Positions 1 through 13,561 are shown, counted from the first letter of the stretch. The stretch is DNA of 64,000 nt from CBDDCQ01 sp965226285 (GCA_965226285.1 CBDDCQ010000006.1:682001-746000), one strand, 5' to 3'. The notes: generated from the sequence alone by a model not told the origin. Numbers and translations are program-made.

Positions 1-210
1 AAGGTGTAAGAGTCAAGAGTGTGGTTAGGGGTATAAAAAAAAAATCTAGGGATTAAAAAAGGAGAAATTATTCTGGCGGTACAAGATCAACCTGTTAATT
101 CTATAGAGGATATAGAGCGTCAGATAGAACAATCGTATAGTAATATGATTATATTTGAATTGATGGATAAGTCTGGTAGAATTTATCATGTGGGATTCCG
201 AAGGAATTAA
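1..210 (+). pseudogene. 3' end of HtrA/DegP-type protease (PDZ domain), frameshifted, partial
   Basis: The gene begins before the window. From about base 46 to the TAA at 208-210 the frame reads LGIKKGEIILAVQDQPVNS and onwards, the typical second half of a PDZ domain in periplasmic HtrA/Deg proteases. Upstream, the matching first half (GVRVKSVVRGIKK) lies in another frame. The two halves meet at a run of ten A (35-44); removing one A joins them. Seen: PDZ-like residues and the frame break. Inferred: HtrA family membership. The break could be a true inactivating mutation, a sequencing error, or a slippage site where some transcripts are in frame. Confidence 0.6.
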
Positions 211-219
211 TAAAAATAA

Positions 220-1017
220 ATGGTAGTAAAAACAAATGAGCAAATACTGCTTATAAGAGAGAGTGCTCAGATAGTTTCCAGAACTTTGGGAATGCTATCT
301 AAAGAGATTAAACCAGGAGTTACTACCCTTTATTTAGATAAACTAGCAGAGGATTTTATTCGTTCGCAAGATGCTTTGCCTGGCTTTTTGGGATTGTATG
401 ATTTTCCCAATACTATTTGTGTTTCACCAAACGATCAAGTGGTGCATGGCATACCTAATGATACCCCTCTTGAGGAGGGGGATATACTTTCAGTAGATTG
501 TGGAGTGTTGAAAAATGGTTTTTATGGAGACCATGCTTATACTTTTCAGGTGGGCGAAGTAGTTTCTGATACTAAGGAATTACTTGTAACAACTAAAGCA
601 TCTCTCTATGAAGGTATAAGACAAATAAAAGCAGGAAATAGAGTGGGAGATGTGGGTTATGTTATTCAGAATTACTGTGAAACAAGAGGCTATGCAGTAG
701 TGAGAGAATTAGTGGGGCACGGGTTGGGAACGCAGATGCACGAAGAACCTCAATTACCCAATTATGGAAAAAGAGGAAAAGGAAAGAAATTAAAAGATGG
801 AATGGTACTAGCGATAGAGCCTATGATAAATATGGGAACATGTAAAGTGAAACAACTCAAAGACGGTTGGACAATACTTACTCGAGATGGCAAGCCTTCT
901 GCGCATTTTGAACACAATGTAGCTATTGTAAGCGGGCAACCTAAATTGCTATCTACTTTTAAATATATATATGAGGCTTTGGGTATATCTTCCAATGAAG
1001 AAGACGAATTTTTATAA
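220..1017 (+). CDS. map: Type I methionine aminopeptidase
   Basis: Removes the initiator methionine from nascent cytosolic proteins. The 265-residue length is normal for the type I enzyme. The five metal ligands are visible as D93 (SVDCG), D104 (GDHAY), H167 (GHGLG), E200 (AIEPM) and E231 (FEHNV); substrate-binding histidines are H76 (VHGIPND) and H174. The ATG at 220 is 9 bases after the stop of the protease fragment upstream, with no Shine-Dalgarno site, as is normal in this phylum. It is convergent with the lipoprotein gene downstream, and a hairpin lies between them. Confidence 0.96.
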   Translation: MVVKTNEQILLIRESAQIVSRTLGMLSKEIKPGVTTLYLDKLAEDFIRSQDALPGFLGLYDFPNTICVSPNDQVVHGIPNDTPLEEGDILSVDCGVLKNGFYGDHAYTFQVGEVVSDTKELLVTTKASLYEGIRQIKAGNRVGDVGYVIQNYCETRGYAVVRELVGHGLGTQMHEEPQLPNYGKRGKGKKLKDGMVLAIEPMINMGTCKVKQLKDGWTILTRDGKPSAHFEHNVAIVSGQPKLLSTFKYIYEALGISSNEEDEFL

Positions 1018-1104
1018 TTTTCTAAGCTAATAAAAAACAATTTTTTACCGGTAGAGGTATCTTTAGTAAAATTTCAAAAAAAATTGCGGGCACTCCCTCT
1101 TAGT

Positions 1105-1122
1105 CCCCCTTTAAAAAGGGGG
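1105..1122. terminator. Bidirectional hairpin between convergent genes
   Basis: CCCCCTTT-AA-AAAGGGGG forms an 8-bp perfect stem, followed on the + strand by an A-rich stretch and a second GGGGG block. It sits between map (+) and the large lipoprotein gene (-), so it can serve both. The T-tract on either side is weak, so termination is inferred from position and symmetry. Confidence 0.55.
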
Positions 1123-1158
1123 AAGCAAAGGGGGTTAAAAATAAATAATTATTTTACC

Positions 1159-4100
1159 TTAATACCCCACCACTGATGCACTATTACCTTTTCTTAGGTT
1201 CGCTTGCCAATCATTCACCTTAGCTGTAGGTACCTGTATGGTAGTGAGCTTGCTACAACCTGTAAATGGCTCATCTCCAATAGTGGTTATGGAACTAGGC
1301 AGTTTGATAGTAGTGAGGGAGGTACAATTGTTAAATATCCACTTTCCAATACTGGTTACGGAATTACCCATCGTAACACTGGTAAGTGAACTACATTCAC
1401 TAAATGCCTGAGGTCCAATACTGGTTACGGAATTACCCATCGTAACACTGGTAAGTGAAATACAAACATAAAATGCCCCTATTCCAATATTGGTTACGGA
1501 ATTGGGAATCGTAACACTGGTAAGTGAACTACATTCACTAAATGCCTGAGGTCCAATACTGGTTACGGAATTACCCATCGTAATACTGGTAAGTGAAGTA
1601 CAATAATAAAATGCCTGATTTCCAATACTGGTTACGGAATTGGGAATCGTAATACTGGTAAGTGATCTACAATGAGAAAATGCCTGATTTCCAATACTTT
1701 TTACCGAATTAGGAATGGTGATACTGGTAAGTGAACGACAATGATAAAATGTAAAATTTACAATACTGGTTACGGAATTAGGAATGGTGATACTGGTAAG
1801 TGAACGACAATACTGAAATGCCCCTACTCCAATACTGGTTACGGAATTAGGAATCGTAATACTGGTAAGTGATTCACAACTTCTAAATGTATCACTTCCA
1901 ATACTGGTTACGGAATTGGGAATCGTAATACTGGTAAGTGAACTAAAATAAGAAAATGCCTGATTTCCAATACTGGTTACGGTGGTACCATTAATCATAT
2001 AAGGAATGGTTACTGTTGTTAAACTATTTTTGTCAACGGTTGTTTTAAGTGTTACTTCCCCACTACTACTTATCGTAAAAATATCACGATAAATATGAAA
2101 CTCTGCTTTTCTAAGGGTTACATCGTCTTTAGCATCGTGTTGTAAAACAATCGTAAGGGTAAGCGTACCTACTTTGGTATAACTCGTAATTTTAGCTGAA
2201 GTACCGCTCCCTGAAACCCTCGCACTTGTACCGTTTGTATGGGTAATGGTAACGGTTTTAATGGTGTATCCATTCTTACCACTACCCGTAACGCCTGCTA
2301 ATAGCTCGGCATTGGTAATTTCGTCACCACTGCTAAACGGCTTCGTCTGATTCGTCCAACTTAAAGGCGGTGCTGACGCCTTCGTAATTTCAAACTGTGC
2401 ACCTGTAAGGGTTACATCGTCTTTGCTGTGGTGTGCTAAAACAAGGGTGAGCGTAAGCGTACCCATTTTGGTATAACTGGTAATTTTTGCAGCCCTGCCG
2501 CTCCCTGCAACACGTGCACTGGTAATGCCTCCATAATTACTAATGGTAACCGTTTTAATGGTGTAACCCGTCTTACCACTGCCCGTAACGCCTGCTAATA
2601 GCTCGGGATTCGTAATTTCGCCACCACTGCTAAACGGTTTCGTTTGCTTCCTCCAACTTAAACTTTCCGCACTGCCCCTCGTAATTTCAAACTGTGCATT
2701 GATAAGGGTTACATCTGGTTTAGCAGTGTGTTGTAAAACAAGGGTGAGCGTAAGCGTACCCATTTTGGTATAACTCGTAATTTTGGCTGAAGTACCGCTC
2801 CCTGAAACAATCGCACCTGTACCGTTTTTATTCGTAATGTTAATGGTTTTAAGGGTGTAGCCCGTCTTACCACTGCCCGTAACGCCTGCTAATAAATCGG
2901 CATGGGTAATTTCGCCACCACTGCTAAACGGCTTCGTTTGCTTCGTCCAAGTTAAAAGCGGTGCTGAACCCTTCGTAATTTCAAATTCTGCACCCGTTAT
3001 GGTTCTATCTTCTTTCGTATCATGTTCAAATACAATCGATAAAGTCAAAGTACCCGCCTTGGTATAACCCACGATCTTAGCTGAAGTGCTACTACCTGAA
3101 ACCCTTGCACCTGTACCTCCTGCATCACTTATGCTTACTGTTTTTATTCGATACCCTGTTTTTGTACCGCTAAGACCTCTTAATAATTCTGCATTGCTGA
3201 TCTCTCCTCCAAAACTATAAACCTTACTTTGTTTACGCCAAGTTAAATCAGCTGGTACGGGCATCTTCCTAATTTCAAATTGTGCATTACTGAGCGTTTT
3301 TTGTGGTTTGGTAGTGTGTTCAATTACAAGTGTCAACGTCAAGATAGTGGCTTTGCGATAACCCACGATCTTAGCTGCAGTACCACTCCCTGAAACCCTT
3401 GCACCACTGCCCCCTGAATCAGTTGTAATCTGTACTGATTTGATACGATAGCCGTCTTTTGTACCGCGCACACCGCCCAATAATTCTGCATTGCTTATCT
3501 CTCCTGCGGGACTGTAAACCTTGCTTTGTCTGCTCCAACTTAAAGGTACAGATACAGCTCCACTGGTAAGTTCAAATTGTGCACCCGTTATGGTTTTGTC
3601 TGCTTTGGTAGCGTGTTCAAATGCAAGTGTCAACGTCAAGATAGTAGGCTTGCCATAACCCACGATTTTAGCTGCAGTACCACTACCTGAAACACGCGCA
3701 CCACTACCCCCTGAATCAGTGGTAATCTCTACGGTTTTAATCCGATACCCTACTTTTGAACCTTCGAGACCTTCTAATAATTCAGCATTGCTTATCTCCT
3801 CTCCAGAACGATACCTCTTCAATTGTTTTACCCAAGTTAAATTGGTAGGTGCAGCCATCTTTGTAATTTCAAATACTGCATTACTTATGGTTTTATCTGC
3901 TTTGGTAGCGTGTTCAAATACAAGTGTTAAGGTCAAGTTACCCGCTCGCGTATAACTACCAATCTTAGCTGCAGTGCCACTCCCTGAAACCCTTGCGCCT
4001 GTGCCTCCTGCATCACTGATGGTTACTGTTTTAAGGGTATAGCCTGTTTTTGTACCGTTAAGACCTGCTAAGATTTCCCCATTGCTGATCTCTCCCCCCG

Positions 4101-4788
4101 AAGCATAAACCTTGCTTGGTGTTCTCCAGCTTAAATCCGAAGGAGCAAGCCCCTTTGTAATTTCAAACGCTGCATTACTGAGCGTTACATCCAAATCTGA
4201 GGTAGCATTGTGTTTTAAGCGCAACGAAGCCGTAAAAACGCCCGCCCGATTAAATGCTAACCTTAAATTTGGCGCACTTCCATTGACCGTTACTATATCA
4301 TTGGGATTCAGATTTGTGATCTCTTTTAAAGTATAGCCCGCCTTTTCACCTTTTACATGCTTTAGAATTTCTGTAGCATTCAAATGCCCACCTTTTGTAT
4401 ATTCTTTGGTCAGTTTTTCAAAGGTCAATACTGGAGGTAATATTTTTACCTCTACTGTATATTTTTTGCTATCTCCACTCTCTGCAGTTACCGTAAACGA
4501 TACTGGATTGTTCCAATCTTTCACTGTCGTTGGGTCGGGTTTTATCGTTGCCTTTGCCGATAACTCTACCTTTGCCGATAAAGAATTTATATCCGTTCCA
4601 TAAGGAACCTCTATCAATAAGGAGGTGCCGTTTAACTTGCCTTTATAAGTACCCAATTCAAAGGAGATGATGGATGCCTCTTTGCTCTTTTCCGAAGATT
4701 TATCGTCTTTAGTACATTGGGTCAGTTGGCTTATAGAAAATATAAATGCTAATAAACTAACAAAATATCTATTCTTTATTTTTTTCAT
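1159..4788 (-). CDS. Large DUF5018-like repeat lipoprotein with C-terminal BspA-type leucine-rich repeats
   Basis: A 1,209-residue surface lipoprotein. The N-terminus has a hydrophobic signal peptide ending in a lipobox (SQLTQC, Cys near residue 25). Residues about 40-120 resemble the DUF5018/cadherin-like domain of Bacteroidota (conserved SFTVTAESGDSKKYTVEV type ending). Eight imperfect repeats of about 90 residues follow, each with the pattern LSW.KQSK.YS.GGEIS.AELL.G and an ending of FEITK. The last 270 residues are about ten 23-residue LRR_5 units (SLTSITIPNSVTSIG), the BspA family associated with host or matrix binding. Function is inferred as adhesion. Recent repeat amplification is likely because the repeats are nearly identical in DNA. 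Confidence 0.85.
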   Translation of the reverse strand: MKKIKNRYFVSLLAFIFSISQLTQCTKDDKSSEKSKEASIISFELGTYKGKLNGTSLLIEVPYGTDINSLSAKVELSAKATIKPDPTTVKDWNNPVSFTVTAESGDSKKYTVEVKILPPVLTFEKLTKEYTKGGHLNATEILKHVKGEKAGYTLKEITNLNPNDIVTVNGSAPNLRLAFNRAGVFTASLRLKHNATSDLDVTLSNAAFEITKGLAPSDLSWRTPSKVYASGGEISNGEILAGLNGTKTGYTLKTVTISDAGGTGARVSGSGTAAKIGSYTRAGNLTLTLVFEHATKADKTISNAVFEITKMAAPTNLTWVKQLKRYRSGEEISNAELLEGLEGSKVGYRIKTVEITTDSGGSGARVSGSGTAAKIVGYGKPTILTLTLAFEHATKADKTITGAQFELTSGAVSVPLSWSRQSKVYSPAGEISNAELLGGVRGTKDGYRIKSVQITTDSGGSGARVSGSGTAAKIVGYRKATILTLTLVIEHTTKPQKTLSNAQFEIRKMPVPADLTWRKQSKVYSFGGEISNAELLRGLSGTKTGYRIKTVSISDAGGTGARVSGSSTSAKIVGYTKAGTLTLSIVFEHDTKEDRTITGAEFEITKGSAPLLTWTKQTKPFSSGGEITHADLLAGVTGSGKTGYTLKTINITNKNGTGAIVSGSGTSAKITSYTKMGTLTLTLVLQHTAKPDVTLINAQFEITRGSAESLSWRKQTKPFSSGGEITNPELLAGVTGSGKTGYTIKTVTISNYGGITSARVAGSGRAAKITSYTKMGTLTLTLVLAHHSKDDVTLTGAQFEITKASAPPLSWTNQTKPFSSGDEITNAELLAGVTGSGKNGYTIKTVTITHTNGTSARVSGSGTSAKITSYTKVGTLTLTIVLQHDAKDDVTLRKAEFHIYRDIFTISSSGEVTLKTTVDKNSLTTVTIPYMINGTTVTSIGNQAFSYFSSLTSITIPNSVTSIGSDTFRSCESLTSITIPNSVTSIGVGAFQYCRSLTSITIPNSVTSIVNFTFYHCRSLTSITIPNSVKSIGNQAFSHCRSLTSITIPNSVTSIGNQAFYYCTSLTSITMGNSVTSIGPQAFSECSSLTSVTIPNSVTNIGIGAFYVCISLTSVTMGNSVTSIGPQAFSECSSLTSVTMGNSVTSIGKWIFNNCTSLTTIKLPSSITTIGDEPFTGCSKLTTIQVPTAKVNDWQANLRKGNSASVVGY
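1380..1990 (-). repeat. Tandem 69-bp DNA repeats encoding 23-residue LRRs
   Basis: The core ATACTGGTTACGGAATT plus GTAATACTGGTAAGTGA recurs every 69 bases, all in frame inside the lipoprotein gene. Units differ mainly at the variable codons after GTGA and before AATGCC. The in-frame period makes this protein-coding repetition and a likely site of copy-number change by recombination. Confidence 0.85.
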
Positions 4789-4825
4789 TTTAATAATAAT
4801 TAATAATTAATGATAAATTAAGATG

Positions 4826-4833
4826 CAAAATTA
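4826..4833 (-). promoter_or_regulatory. Probable -7 box of the lipoprotein gene
   Basis: On the minus strand this reads TAATTTTG, a match to the Bacteroidota -7 consensus TAnnTTTG, 38 bases before the ATG. A TTG lies about 22 bases further upstream, slightly longer than the usual 19-base spacing. Confidence 0.45.
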
Positions 4834-4984
4834 ACAAAAAAATTATTTAATAAAGCAAGAAATAAAATTTAATATCTTTAAACTATAATTGAGGTGTCAA
4901 TATAGTAACTTATTATTCGCAAAAAGAGGGTACAAGCAAGGCAAAAAACTTTCGAAGTAAAAGTTATTGAACTTTCAGAAGCAA

Positions 4985-5190
4985 GAGCTGCACATACCCC
5001 TAAAGGAGCAATTAAACTATGGTCTCTTTCTCCTTTTCTTGTAACATTTACACCTGAAACAATTAGAGGTACATGAATCCCTCCTCGATGAACAGTCCCT
5101 CTGCTTCGATTAGACTGATAAGGAGTTTGAATTACATTACCTTGGGTTCCATTATCCCCTATAAATATGATAATTGTATTACTGTATTTG
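4985..5190 (-). pseudogene. Remnant of a sulfatase gene
   Basis: Minus-strand translation gives NTIIIFIGDNGTQGN, then RGTVHRGGIHVPLIVSG. This is the GDNG...GG.HVPLI segment conserved in formylglycine-dependent sulfatases. No start, no active-site CxPSR segment and no C-terminus are present, and stops surround the fragment. The rest of 4,789-5,560 shows no other gene. Confidence 0.6.
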
Positions 5191-5391
5191 GCTCAATAAT
5201 AAAGAAGAGATACGGATATGTATATTTACGTGTATTGACTGAAAAGATTGTCAAGATGTTATTTGAGATGTTGTAAATGTGTAACCTTCTGAGTGATTAT
5301 ATATATACTTTAGGTTTAAATATTTGAATAATAGCCTTTTATAAATATCAAAAAAAATAAAATAAATTCTTTTAAATAATAAAAAAGGTAT

Positions 5392-5399
5392 TATTTTTG
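5392..5399 (+). promoter_or_regulatory. Probable -7 box of the rRNA operon
   Basis: TATTTTTG fits TAnnTTTG and lies about 165 bases before the 16S start in a gene-free leader. No clear TTG at -33 is visible, so the assignment is moderate. Confidence 0.4.
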
Positions 5400-5564
5400 C
5401 GTTCTGTGTTTAGAGGGAATATGTTTGAAGGAGGGATGAATTGAGTTCATTGAAATTATTTTGTATAGGCAAATTATTAAAAGGCAGAAGATTTAAGGAA
5501 TAGTCTTATTTGATAATGATTGAAGATAAGACAAAAGGAGTTTGATATTGAATTAATAACAACA

Positions 5565-7090
<1,526 letters not shown>

Positions 7091-7269
7091 GAGTACATAG
7101 TAAAAGTACGAATAAAAAGATTAAACTTGTTTGTGTGATAGGTCAATTTTATGAATAGATGACTATTTCTTAAAATTCTGTTTTTATTGAAAAGAGCTAA
7201 AATTTGTGTGCTATTATGATAATGATAAAGGAATATTTTGAGGTATCGCAAAAGTACAAAATAAGATGG

Positions 7270-7343
7270 AGTCTCATAGCTCAGCTGGTTAGAGTGCTAC
7301 ACTGATAATGTAGAGGTCGGCAGTTCGAGTCTGCCTGAGACTA
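7270..7343 (+). tRNA. tRNA-Ile (GAT)
   Basis: A 74-base cloverleaf in the 16S-23S spacer. The acceptor stem AGTCTCA pairs with TGAGACT, the anticodon loop is CTGATAA, and the T-loop is GTTCGAGTC. No CCA is encoded. Confidence 0.95.
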
Positions 7344-7401
7344 CGATGTTTATGTATAGTTAGCTATTAAAAGTTAGCATATACATTGGTTGTAAAGTTA
7401 T

Positions 7402-7475
7402 GGGGGATTAGCTCAGCTGGCTAGAGCGCCTGCTTTGCACGCAGGAGGTCATCGGTTCGACTCCGATATTCTCCA
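7402..7475 (+). tRNA. tRNA-Ala (TGC)
   Basis: The acceptor GGGGGAT pairs with ATTCTCC, the D-arm is AGCTCAGCTGG, the anticodon loop is TTTGCAC, and the T-arm is ATCGGTTCGACTCCGAT. It is the second spacer tRNA, in the usual Ile-Ala order. Confidence 0.95.
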
Positions 7476-7626
7476 CGGTTTAAAGTATGAGCATATTTAT
7501 TCTGTTATGTATGCTTTAAAGAAGAGATCATTGACATATTGACAATATCAAATAGTAAGTATATCATTATATTTTATGAAAATAGGGTATAAAGATATGA
7601 GTAGTATGAACGAAAGTAGTTAAATT

Positions 7627-10520
<2,894 letters not shown>

Positions 10521-10573
10521 TATACTTATTATTTGTTTATTGTTGATATTAAAATGAAAGTAAAAAGATTAAA

Positions 10574-10678
10574 TGGTGACTATAGCATTGGGGTACACCT
10601 CTAACCATACCGAACAGAGCAGTTAAGCCCAATAGCGCAGATGGTACTATCGCGAGATGGGAGCGTATGTCGTTGCCT
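10574..10678 (+). rRNA. 5S ribosomal RNA
   Basis: The sequence GGTGACTATAGCATTGGGG, then CCGAACAGAGCAGTTAAGCC and GGGAGCGTATGTCGTTGCC, has the standard 5S layout (helix I closed by GGTGAC...GTCGTTGCC) about 55 bases after the 23S end. Confidence 0.94.
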
Positions 10679-10683
10679 TTTTT

Positions 10684-10732
10684 AAAGCCCCCATAATTAT
10701 GTTAAAGTAGTTATGGGGGCTTTTTTTTGTTA
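10684..10732 (+). terminator. rRNA operon terminator
   Basis: The inverted repeat AAAGCCCCCATAA ... TTATGGGGGCTTT is followed by a T8 tract. It is a strong rho-independent terminator directly after 5S. Confidence 0.93.
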
Positions 10733-10986
10733 ATTTTAAGTTAAATATAATATAAGAATTATATTTTACAGTCAAAATTAAAAAAAAAATACAGTTGAGC
10801 TGCTAAAATGTTCGTTTTTTTAGAAAATGATTTACATTTGTGAGGTGAAAAAGTTCACAAGTTTTATGTAATGAAACATAAAATTATTTTAATTTTAAAT
10901 TCTATTATAATGAAAAATTTATTTAAAGTAGGGGTAGATTCAACTTAATTTGACCCAAGCAGAGTGGCTCAAGTACAACTAAAACT
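10733..10986 (+). other. Gene-free stretch with a truncated leader ORF and an IS30-end scar
   Basis: A -7 box TACATTTG (10833-10840) precedes an ATG at 10910 whose frame gives only MKNLFKVGVDST before a stop. At 10934-10947 lies GTAGATTCAACTTA, identical to the outer end of the IS30/MITE elements at 18276 and 55241. After it the sequence runs into the attC at 10987. I read this as a host gene cut by the arrival of cassette island 0, whose MITE-recombinase head was later lost. The original gene cannot be recognised. Confidence 0.4.
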
Positions 10987-11040
10987 ATGCCCAACAATGT
11001 ATATAGCGCATTAAAACGCGCCATATACTAACCGTTGCCT
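10987..11040 (+). other. attC-like site X (left border of cassette A)
   Basis: Begins with R''-type ATGCCCAAC, continues AATGTATATAGCGC...GCGCCATATAC as a hairpin, and ends AACC-G|TTGCC. The stem GTATATaGCGc / gCGCcATATAC is visible. The opening ATGCCCAAC is the exact reverse complement of the GTTGGGCAT that starts the sequence after cassette A (14494), so this site belonged to a cassette of that type. Short form, 54 bp. Confidence 0.75.
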
Positions 11041-11169
11041 GCAATATAAAACTCGTAACGGTATGAAAAATAGTAGAAATAAGAGTCCTTCTTAGCAGCG
11101 TAATAAAACGCAAGTATTCTGATTTAATGAACACAAATCAATTTTTTTTAATCTTTAAATTTTATCAAA

Positions 11170-11427
11170 ATGTATAAACATATAAATAAAACAAAAAAAG
11201 GAGTATTGATTTTGGTAGCTGTAATGCTATTAACAATACCAAACATATCAGTTTATTCGGCAGTAGGTAGTTATTCTATGAACTCACCGAATTTAGTTGC
11301 TAATTCTAACGAACAATTTACAGGAATTGACACAGAAAAAGCAGCATGTCCGATTGTTATTCAAATATGGAATTATAACCATTTTGGTAGTTCATTTTGG
11401 GATTTTGTTTTTACATCAATTGAATGA
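11170..11427 (+). pseudogene. N-terminal remnant of an SdpC-family toxin precursor
   Basis: Encodes a signal peptide (KGVLILVAVMLLTIPNI) followed by NSNEQFTGID, matching the start of the pro-region of sporulation-delaying-protein-type toxins (FSGED/FTGID). After that the frame overlaps the next gene and the Cys-containing hydrophobic toxin part is missing. The following gene has lost its own ATG at the same place, so a deletion joining toxin N-terminus to the sdpA-like gene is the simplest reading. Family membership rests on this short motif plus the neighbours. Confidence 0.55.
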
Positions 11428-12028
11428 AAATCCTATACAACATCAATACAAATATAAATTACACAATTATGTAGATCCTTTTTTCAGTCAAGCGTGGACA
11501 CTGTTTGCACCTAACCCAATTAATACGAATATGTCTCTACTTATGAGGTTTAACTATCAGATGGAAGATGGGATAAGTCGTACAACAGAATGGATAGATA
11601 TAACAGAACCTTTAATTTTAGACAGAAAGGAGAACTTTTGGTCGCCATCTCAAAGAATTAGCAAATTTACGCAGTCCTGTATGTCAAATGTGAACGACAA
11701 CTACAGACTTATCCTTGAACAAATTACCAAAGTAGATAGCCTTGCAAGGGATACCATAAAAGCAAAATTATTTTTCAAAAATGCTATAAAGACTACTTTT
11801 GGTCATAGTTCAATACTTCAGTATTCAAAATACATAGTAAGAAATTACTTTTCCAAACATAATCTTAGACCTAATAAGGTAGAAGTTAAGTATAGAATAT
11901 TGAACGCAAAATTTCCTAGGTTCTCAAAAAGGGATGAAGACTATTACAATCTAGACAATTATGAGTTTAATGAAGTAACCTCTGATTATTATCTAATTAA
12001 AAACATATTCTACAATTATGGCAAATAA
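11297..12028 (+). CDS. SdpA-like membrane protein (DUF5819 family)
   Basis: About 240 residues. An N-terminal membrane helix (IITILVVHFGILFLHQL) is followed by NENP, then YVDPFFSQAWTLFAPNP, the conserved Y.DP.F.Q.W.LFAPNP block of DUF5819/SdpA proteins. With the HTTM protein downstream, SdpA activates the secreted SDP toxin in Bacillus. No ATG starts this frame; the candidates are TTG codons at 11297 or 11327, inside the toxin-remnant frame. That suggests the original start was lost in a deletion. It overlaps the next gene by 11 bases, as in an operon. It is the second gene of cassette A. Confidence 0.75.
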   Translation: MLILTNNLQELTQKKQHVRLLFKYGIITILVVHFGILFLHQLNENPIQHQYKYKLHNYVDPFFSQAWTLFAPNPINTNMSLLMRFNYQMEDGISRTTEWIDITEPLILDRKENFWSPSQRISKFTQSCMSNVNDNYRLILEQITKVDSLARDTIKAKLFFKNAIKTTFGHSSILQYSKYIVRNYFSKHNLRPNKVEVKYRILNAKFPRFSKRDEDYYNLDNYEFNEVTSDYYLIKNIFYNYGK

Positions 12029-13229
12029 ATACAGCATAGGTTTAGCCATTACAAGAATACTTATCTGCTTTATAATAATAAAGAATATGTGTTTTTATTT
12101 ACCATTGGCAGAAGATTATTTTGGATTAAACGCCATTTTCCCCTACGAAATTTACATTGAGCAAATGAATTTCTATGGATTGAAGTTTCTAACATATCCG
12201 TTTCATATACCGCACTTTCCTTTAATTTTTATTTTGACTGTAATTATACTTGCTACTTTATATATGCTTGCAATTGGTGGTCGCTTTGTTGGAGTAGTAC
12301 TCTATTTAGCAATAATTATTCTAAAAATACGAAACGGATTTATACTTGATGGTTCGGATAATGTTATACAGGTTGTTTTACCTTTTTTAGTACTTGCGGA
12401 CAATTTAGACCATTTTCGATATTTTAAAAAGAAAAAGAGTATATTGTCAAATTTTATAAGTAGGTACTCAGTAATATTTACTTATGCAATTATGATTCAG
12501 GTCTGTTTTGTTTACCTATTCACAGGATTAGCAAAACACGAAGGAGAACTTTGGAGAAATGGCACTGCGGTGTATTATACAATGCGTGTTAGGGATTTTA
12601 TGGCTACTGATTGGAATATCCCTCTAACTAGAAATCATTATTTCGTTGTAATTTTAACTTACTTTACTATGTTTTGGGAACTTGCCTTTCCCTTTTTGGT
12701 TTGGTTCAAAAAAACAAAATTTTGGATTTTTATAGGAGGGGTTTTTCTACATGTTGGGATTTGGGTCTTTATGAGAATTGATAATTTTTCATGGGTAATG
12801 CTATCAACTTATTTTGTTTTTATTACAAATGACGAGTTTCTTAGTTTTCAAAGTAAAAAACTAAAAGTATTTATAGATAGTTGGTGTCCAGTTTGTAGAA
12901 AATTTGGAAACAAAATAAAAAAGGTCGATTTTTTAAATCTAATTATCCTTGAAGATATAAGGAATTCAAAAGTTCCAAATATAGAATTTAGAAACAAGGG
13001 GTTGTTGTCAATGGCATCTATTGATGATAAGGACAAATCATCATTTGGATTTGATTCGATTTTAAAAATTGCTATTAGAATTCCAGTTCTTTGGCTAGTT
13101 TTCCCCATTCTTTTTATACTCAAACTAACTAAAATTGGAAACTATATTTATAATGAATTGGCGATTAAAAGAACTATTATACCAATCCATTGTGATAAAA
13201 ATTGTAAAATTAAAACTTTTAAATTATGA
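12018..13229 (+). CDS. SdpB-like HTTM-domain membrane protein with C-terminal DCC1/thioredoxin-like domain
   Basis: 403 residues. Residues 1-275 form a multi-helix HTTM domain (vitamin K-dependent gamma-carboxylase-like; helices such as IFILTVIILATLYMLAI). Residues from about 278 start LKVFIDSWCPVCRKF, the CxxC site of the DCC1-like thiol-disulfide oxidoreductase family (DUF393). In SDP systems SdpB works with SdpA to mature the disulfide-containing toxin, so a fused thiol enzyme makes sense. It starts inside the previous gene and overlaps the next by 4 bases. Confidence 0.8.
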   Translation: MANKYSIGLAITRILICFIIIKNMCFYLPLAEDYFGLNAIFPYEIYIEQMNFYGLKFLTYPFHIPHFPLIFILTVIILATLYMLAIGGRFVGVVLYLAIIILKIRNGFILDGSDNVIQVVLPFLVLADNLDHFRYFKKKKSILSNFISRYSVIFTYAIMIQVCFVYLFTGLAKHEGELWRNGTAVYYTMRVRDFMATDWNIPLTRNHYFVVILTYFTMFWELAFPFLVWFKKTKFWIFIGGVFLHVGIWVFMRIDNFSWVMLSTYFVFITNDEFLSFQSKKLKVFIDSWCPVCRKFGNKIKKVDFLNLIILEDIRNSKVPNIEFRNKGLLSMASIDDKDKSSFGFDSILKIAIRIPVLWLVFPILFILKLTKIGNYIYNELAIKRTIIPIHCDKNCKIKTFKL

Positions 13230-13561
13230 ATTATATTGTTGTCTTATTCGTGTTTTTAATTAATTATCTAGTTTGGAAATATTTATTGAACAAGTTGATG
13301 CAAAGAGTATCAAAAAGAGCATCAAAAGTCTACTTCTCGTTAGCATCAAAAGTATATTTTCCATTAGATATATTCTTTGCTTCATGCATTTTTTTGTTCA
13401 TACCGTACGGTATTAGTTTAATGATATTAAATTATTTTGACCTGTCTAATAATCTCCATGTGCTGACATTTATTTTACTGTCTTTATTTTCTTTTAGAAT
13501 TTATAAAAACCTAAAAAGTGAACAAGCACAAAGACATAATTGTAAAATTAAAACTAAATGA
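13226..13561 (+). CDS. Small membrane protein, possible immunity protein 1
   Basis: 111 residues with three predicted membrane segments. The start MNYIVVLFVFLINYLVWKYL is nearly the same as that of the next gene, so the two are tandem paralogues. The ATGA overlap with the flanking genes shows tight coupling. By position after the SdpAB-like genes it may protect the producer, but no known immunity family is recognised. Confidence 0.6.
   Translation: MNYIVVLFVFLINYLVWKYLLNKLMQRVSKRASKVYFSLASKVYFPLDIFFASCIFLFIPYGISLMILNYFDLSNNLHVLTFILLSLFSFRIYKNLKSEQAQRHNCKIKTK

Noticed and set aside
1380..1990. Regular 69-bp repeats that could look like a CRISPR array
   Set aside because: The period is a multiple of three, the repeats lie in frame in a 1,209-codon gene and encode LRR units; there are no unique spacers.
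7091..7269. Possible gene in the 16S-tRNA spacer on the minus strand
   Set aside because: It runs through 16S sequence and the spacer of an rRNA operon; there is no independent support.
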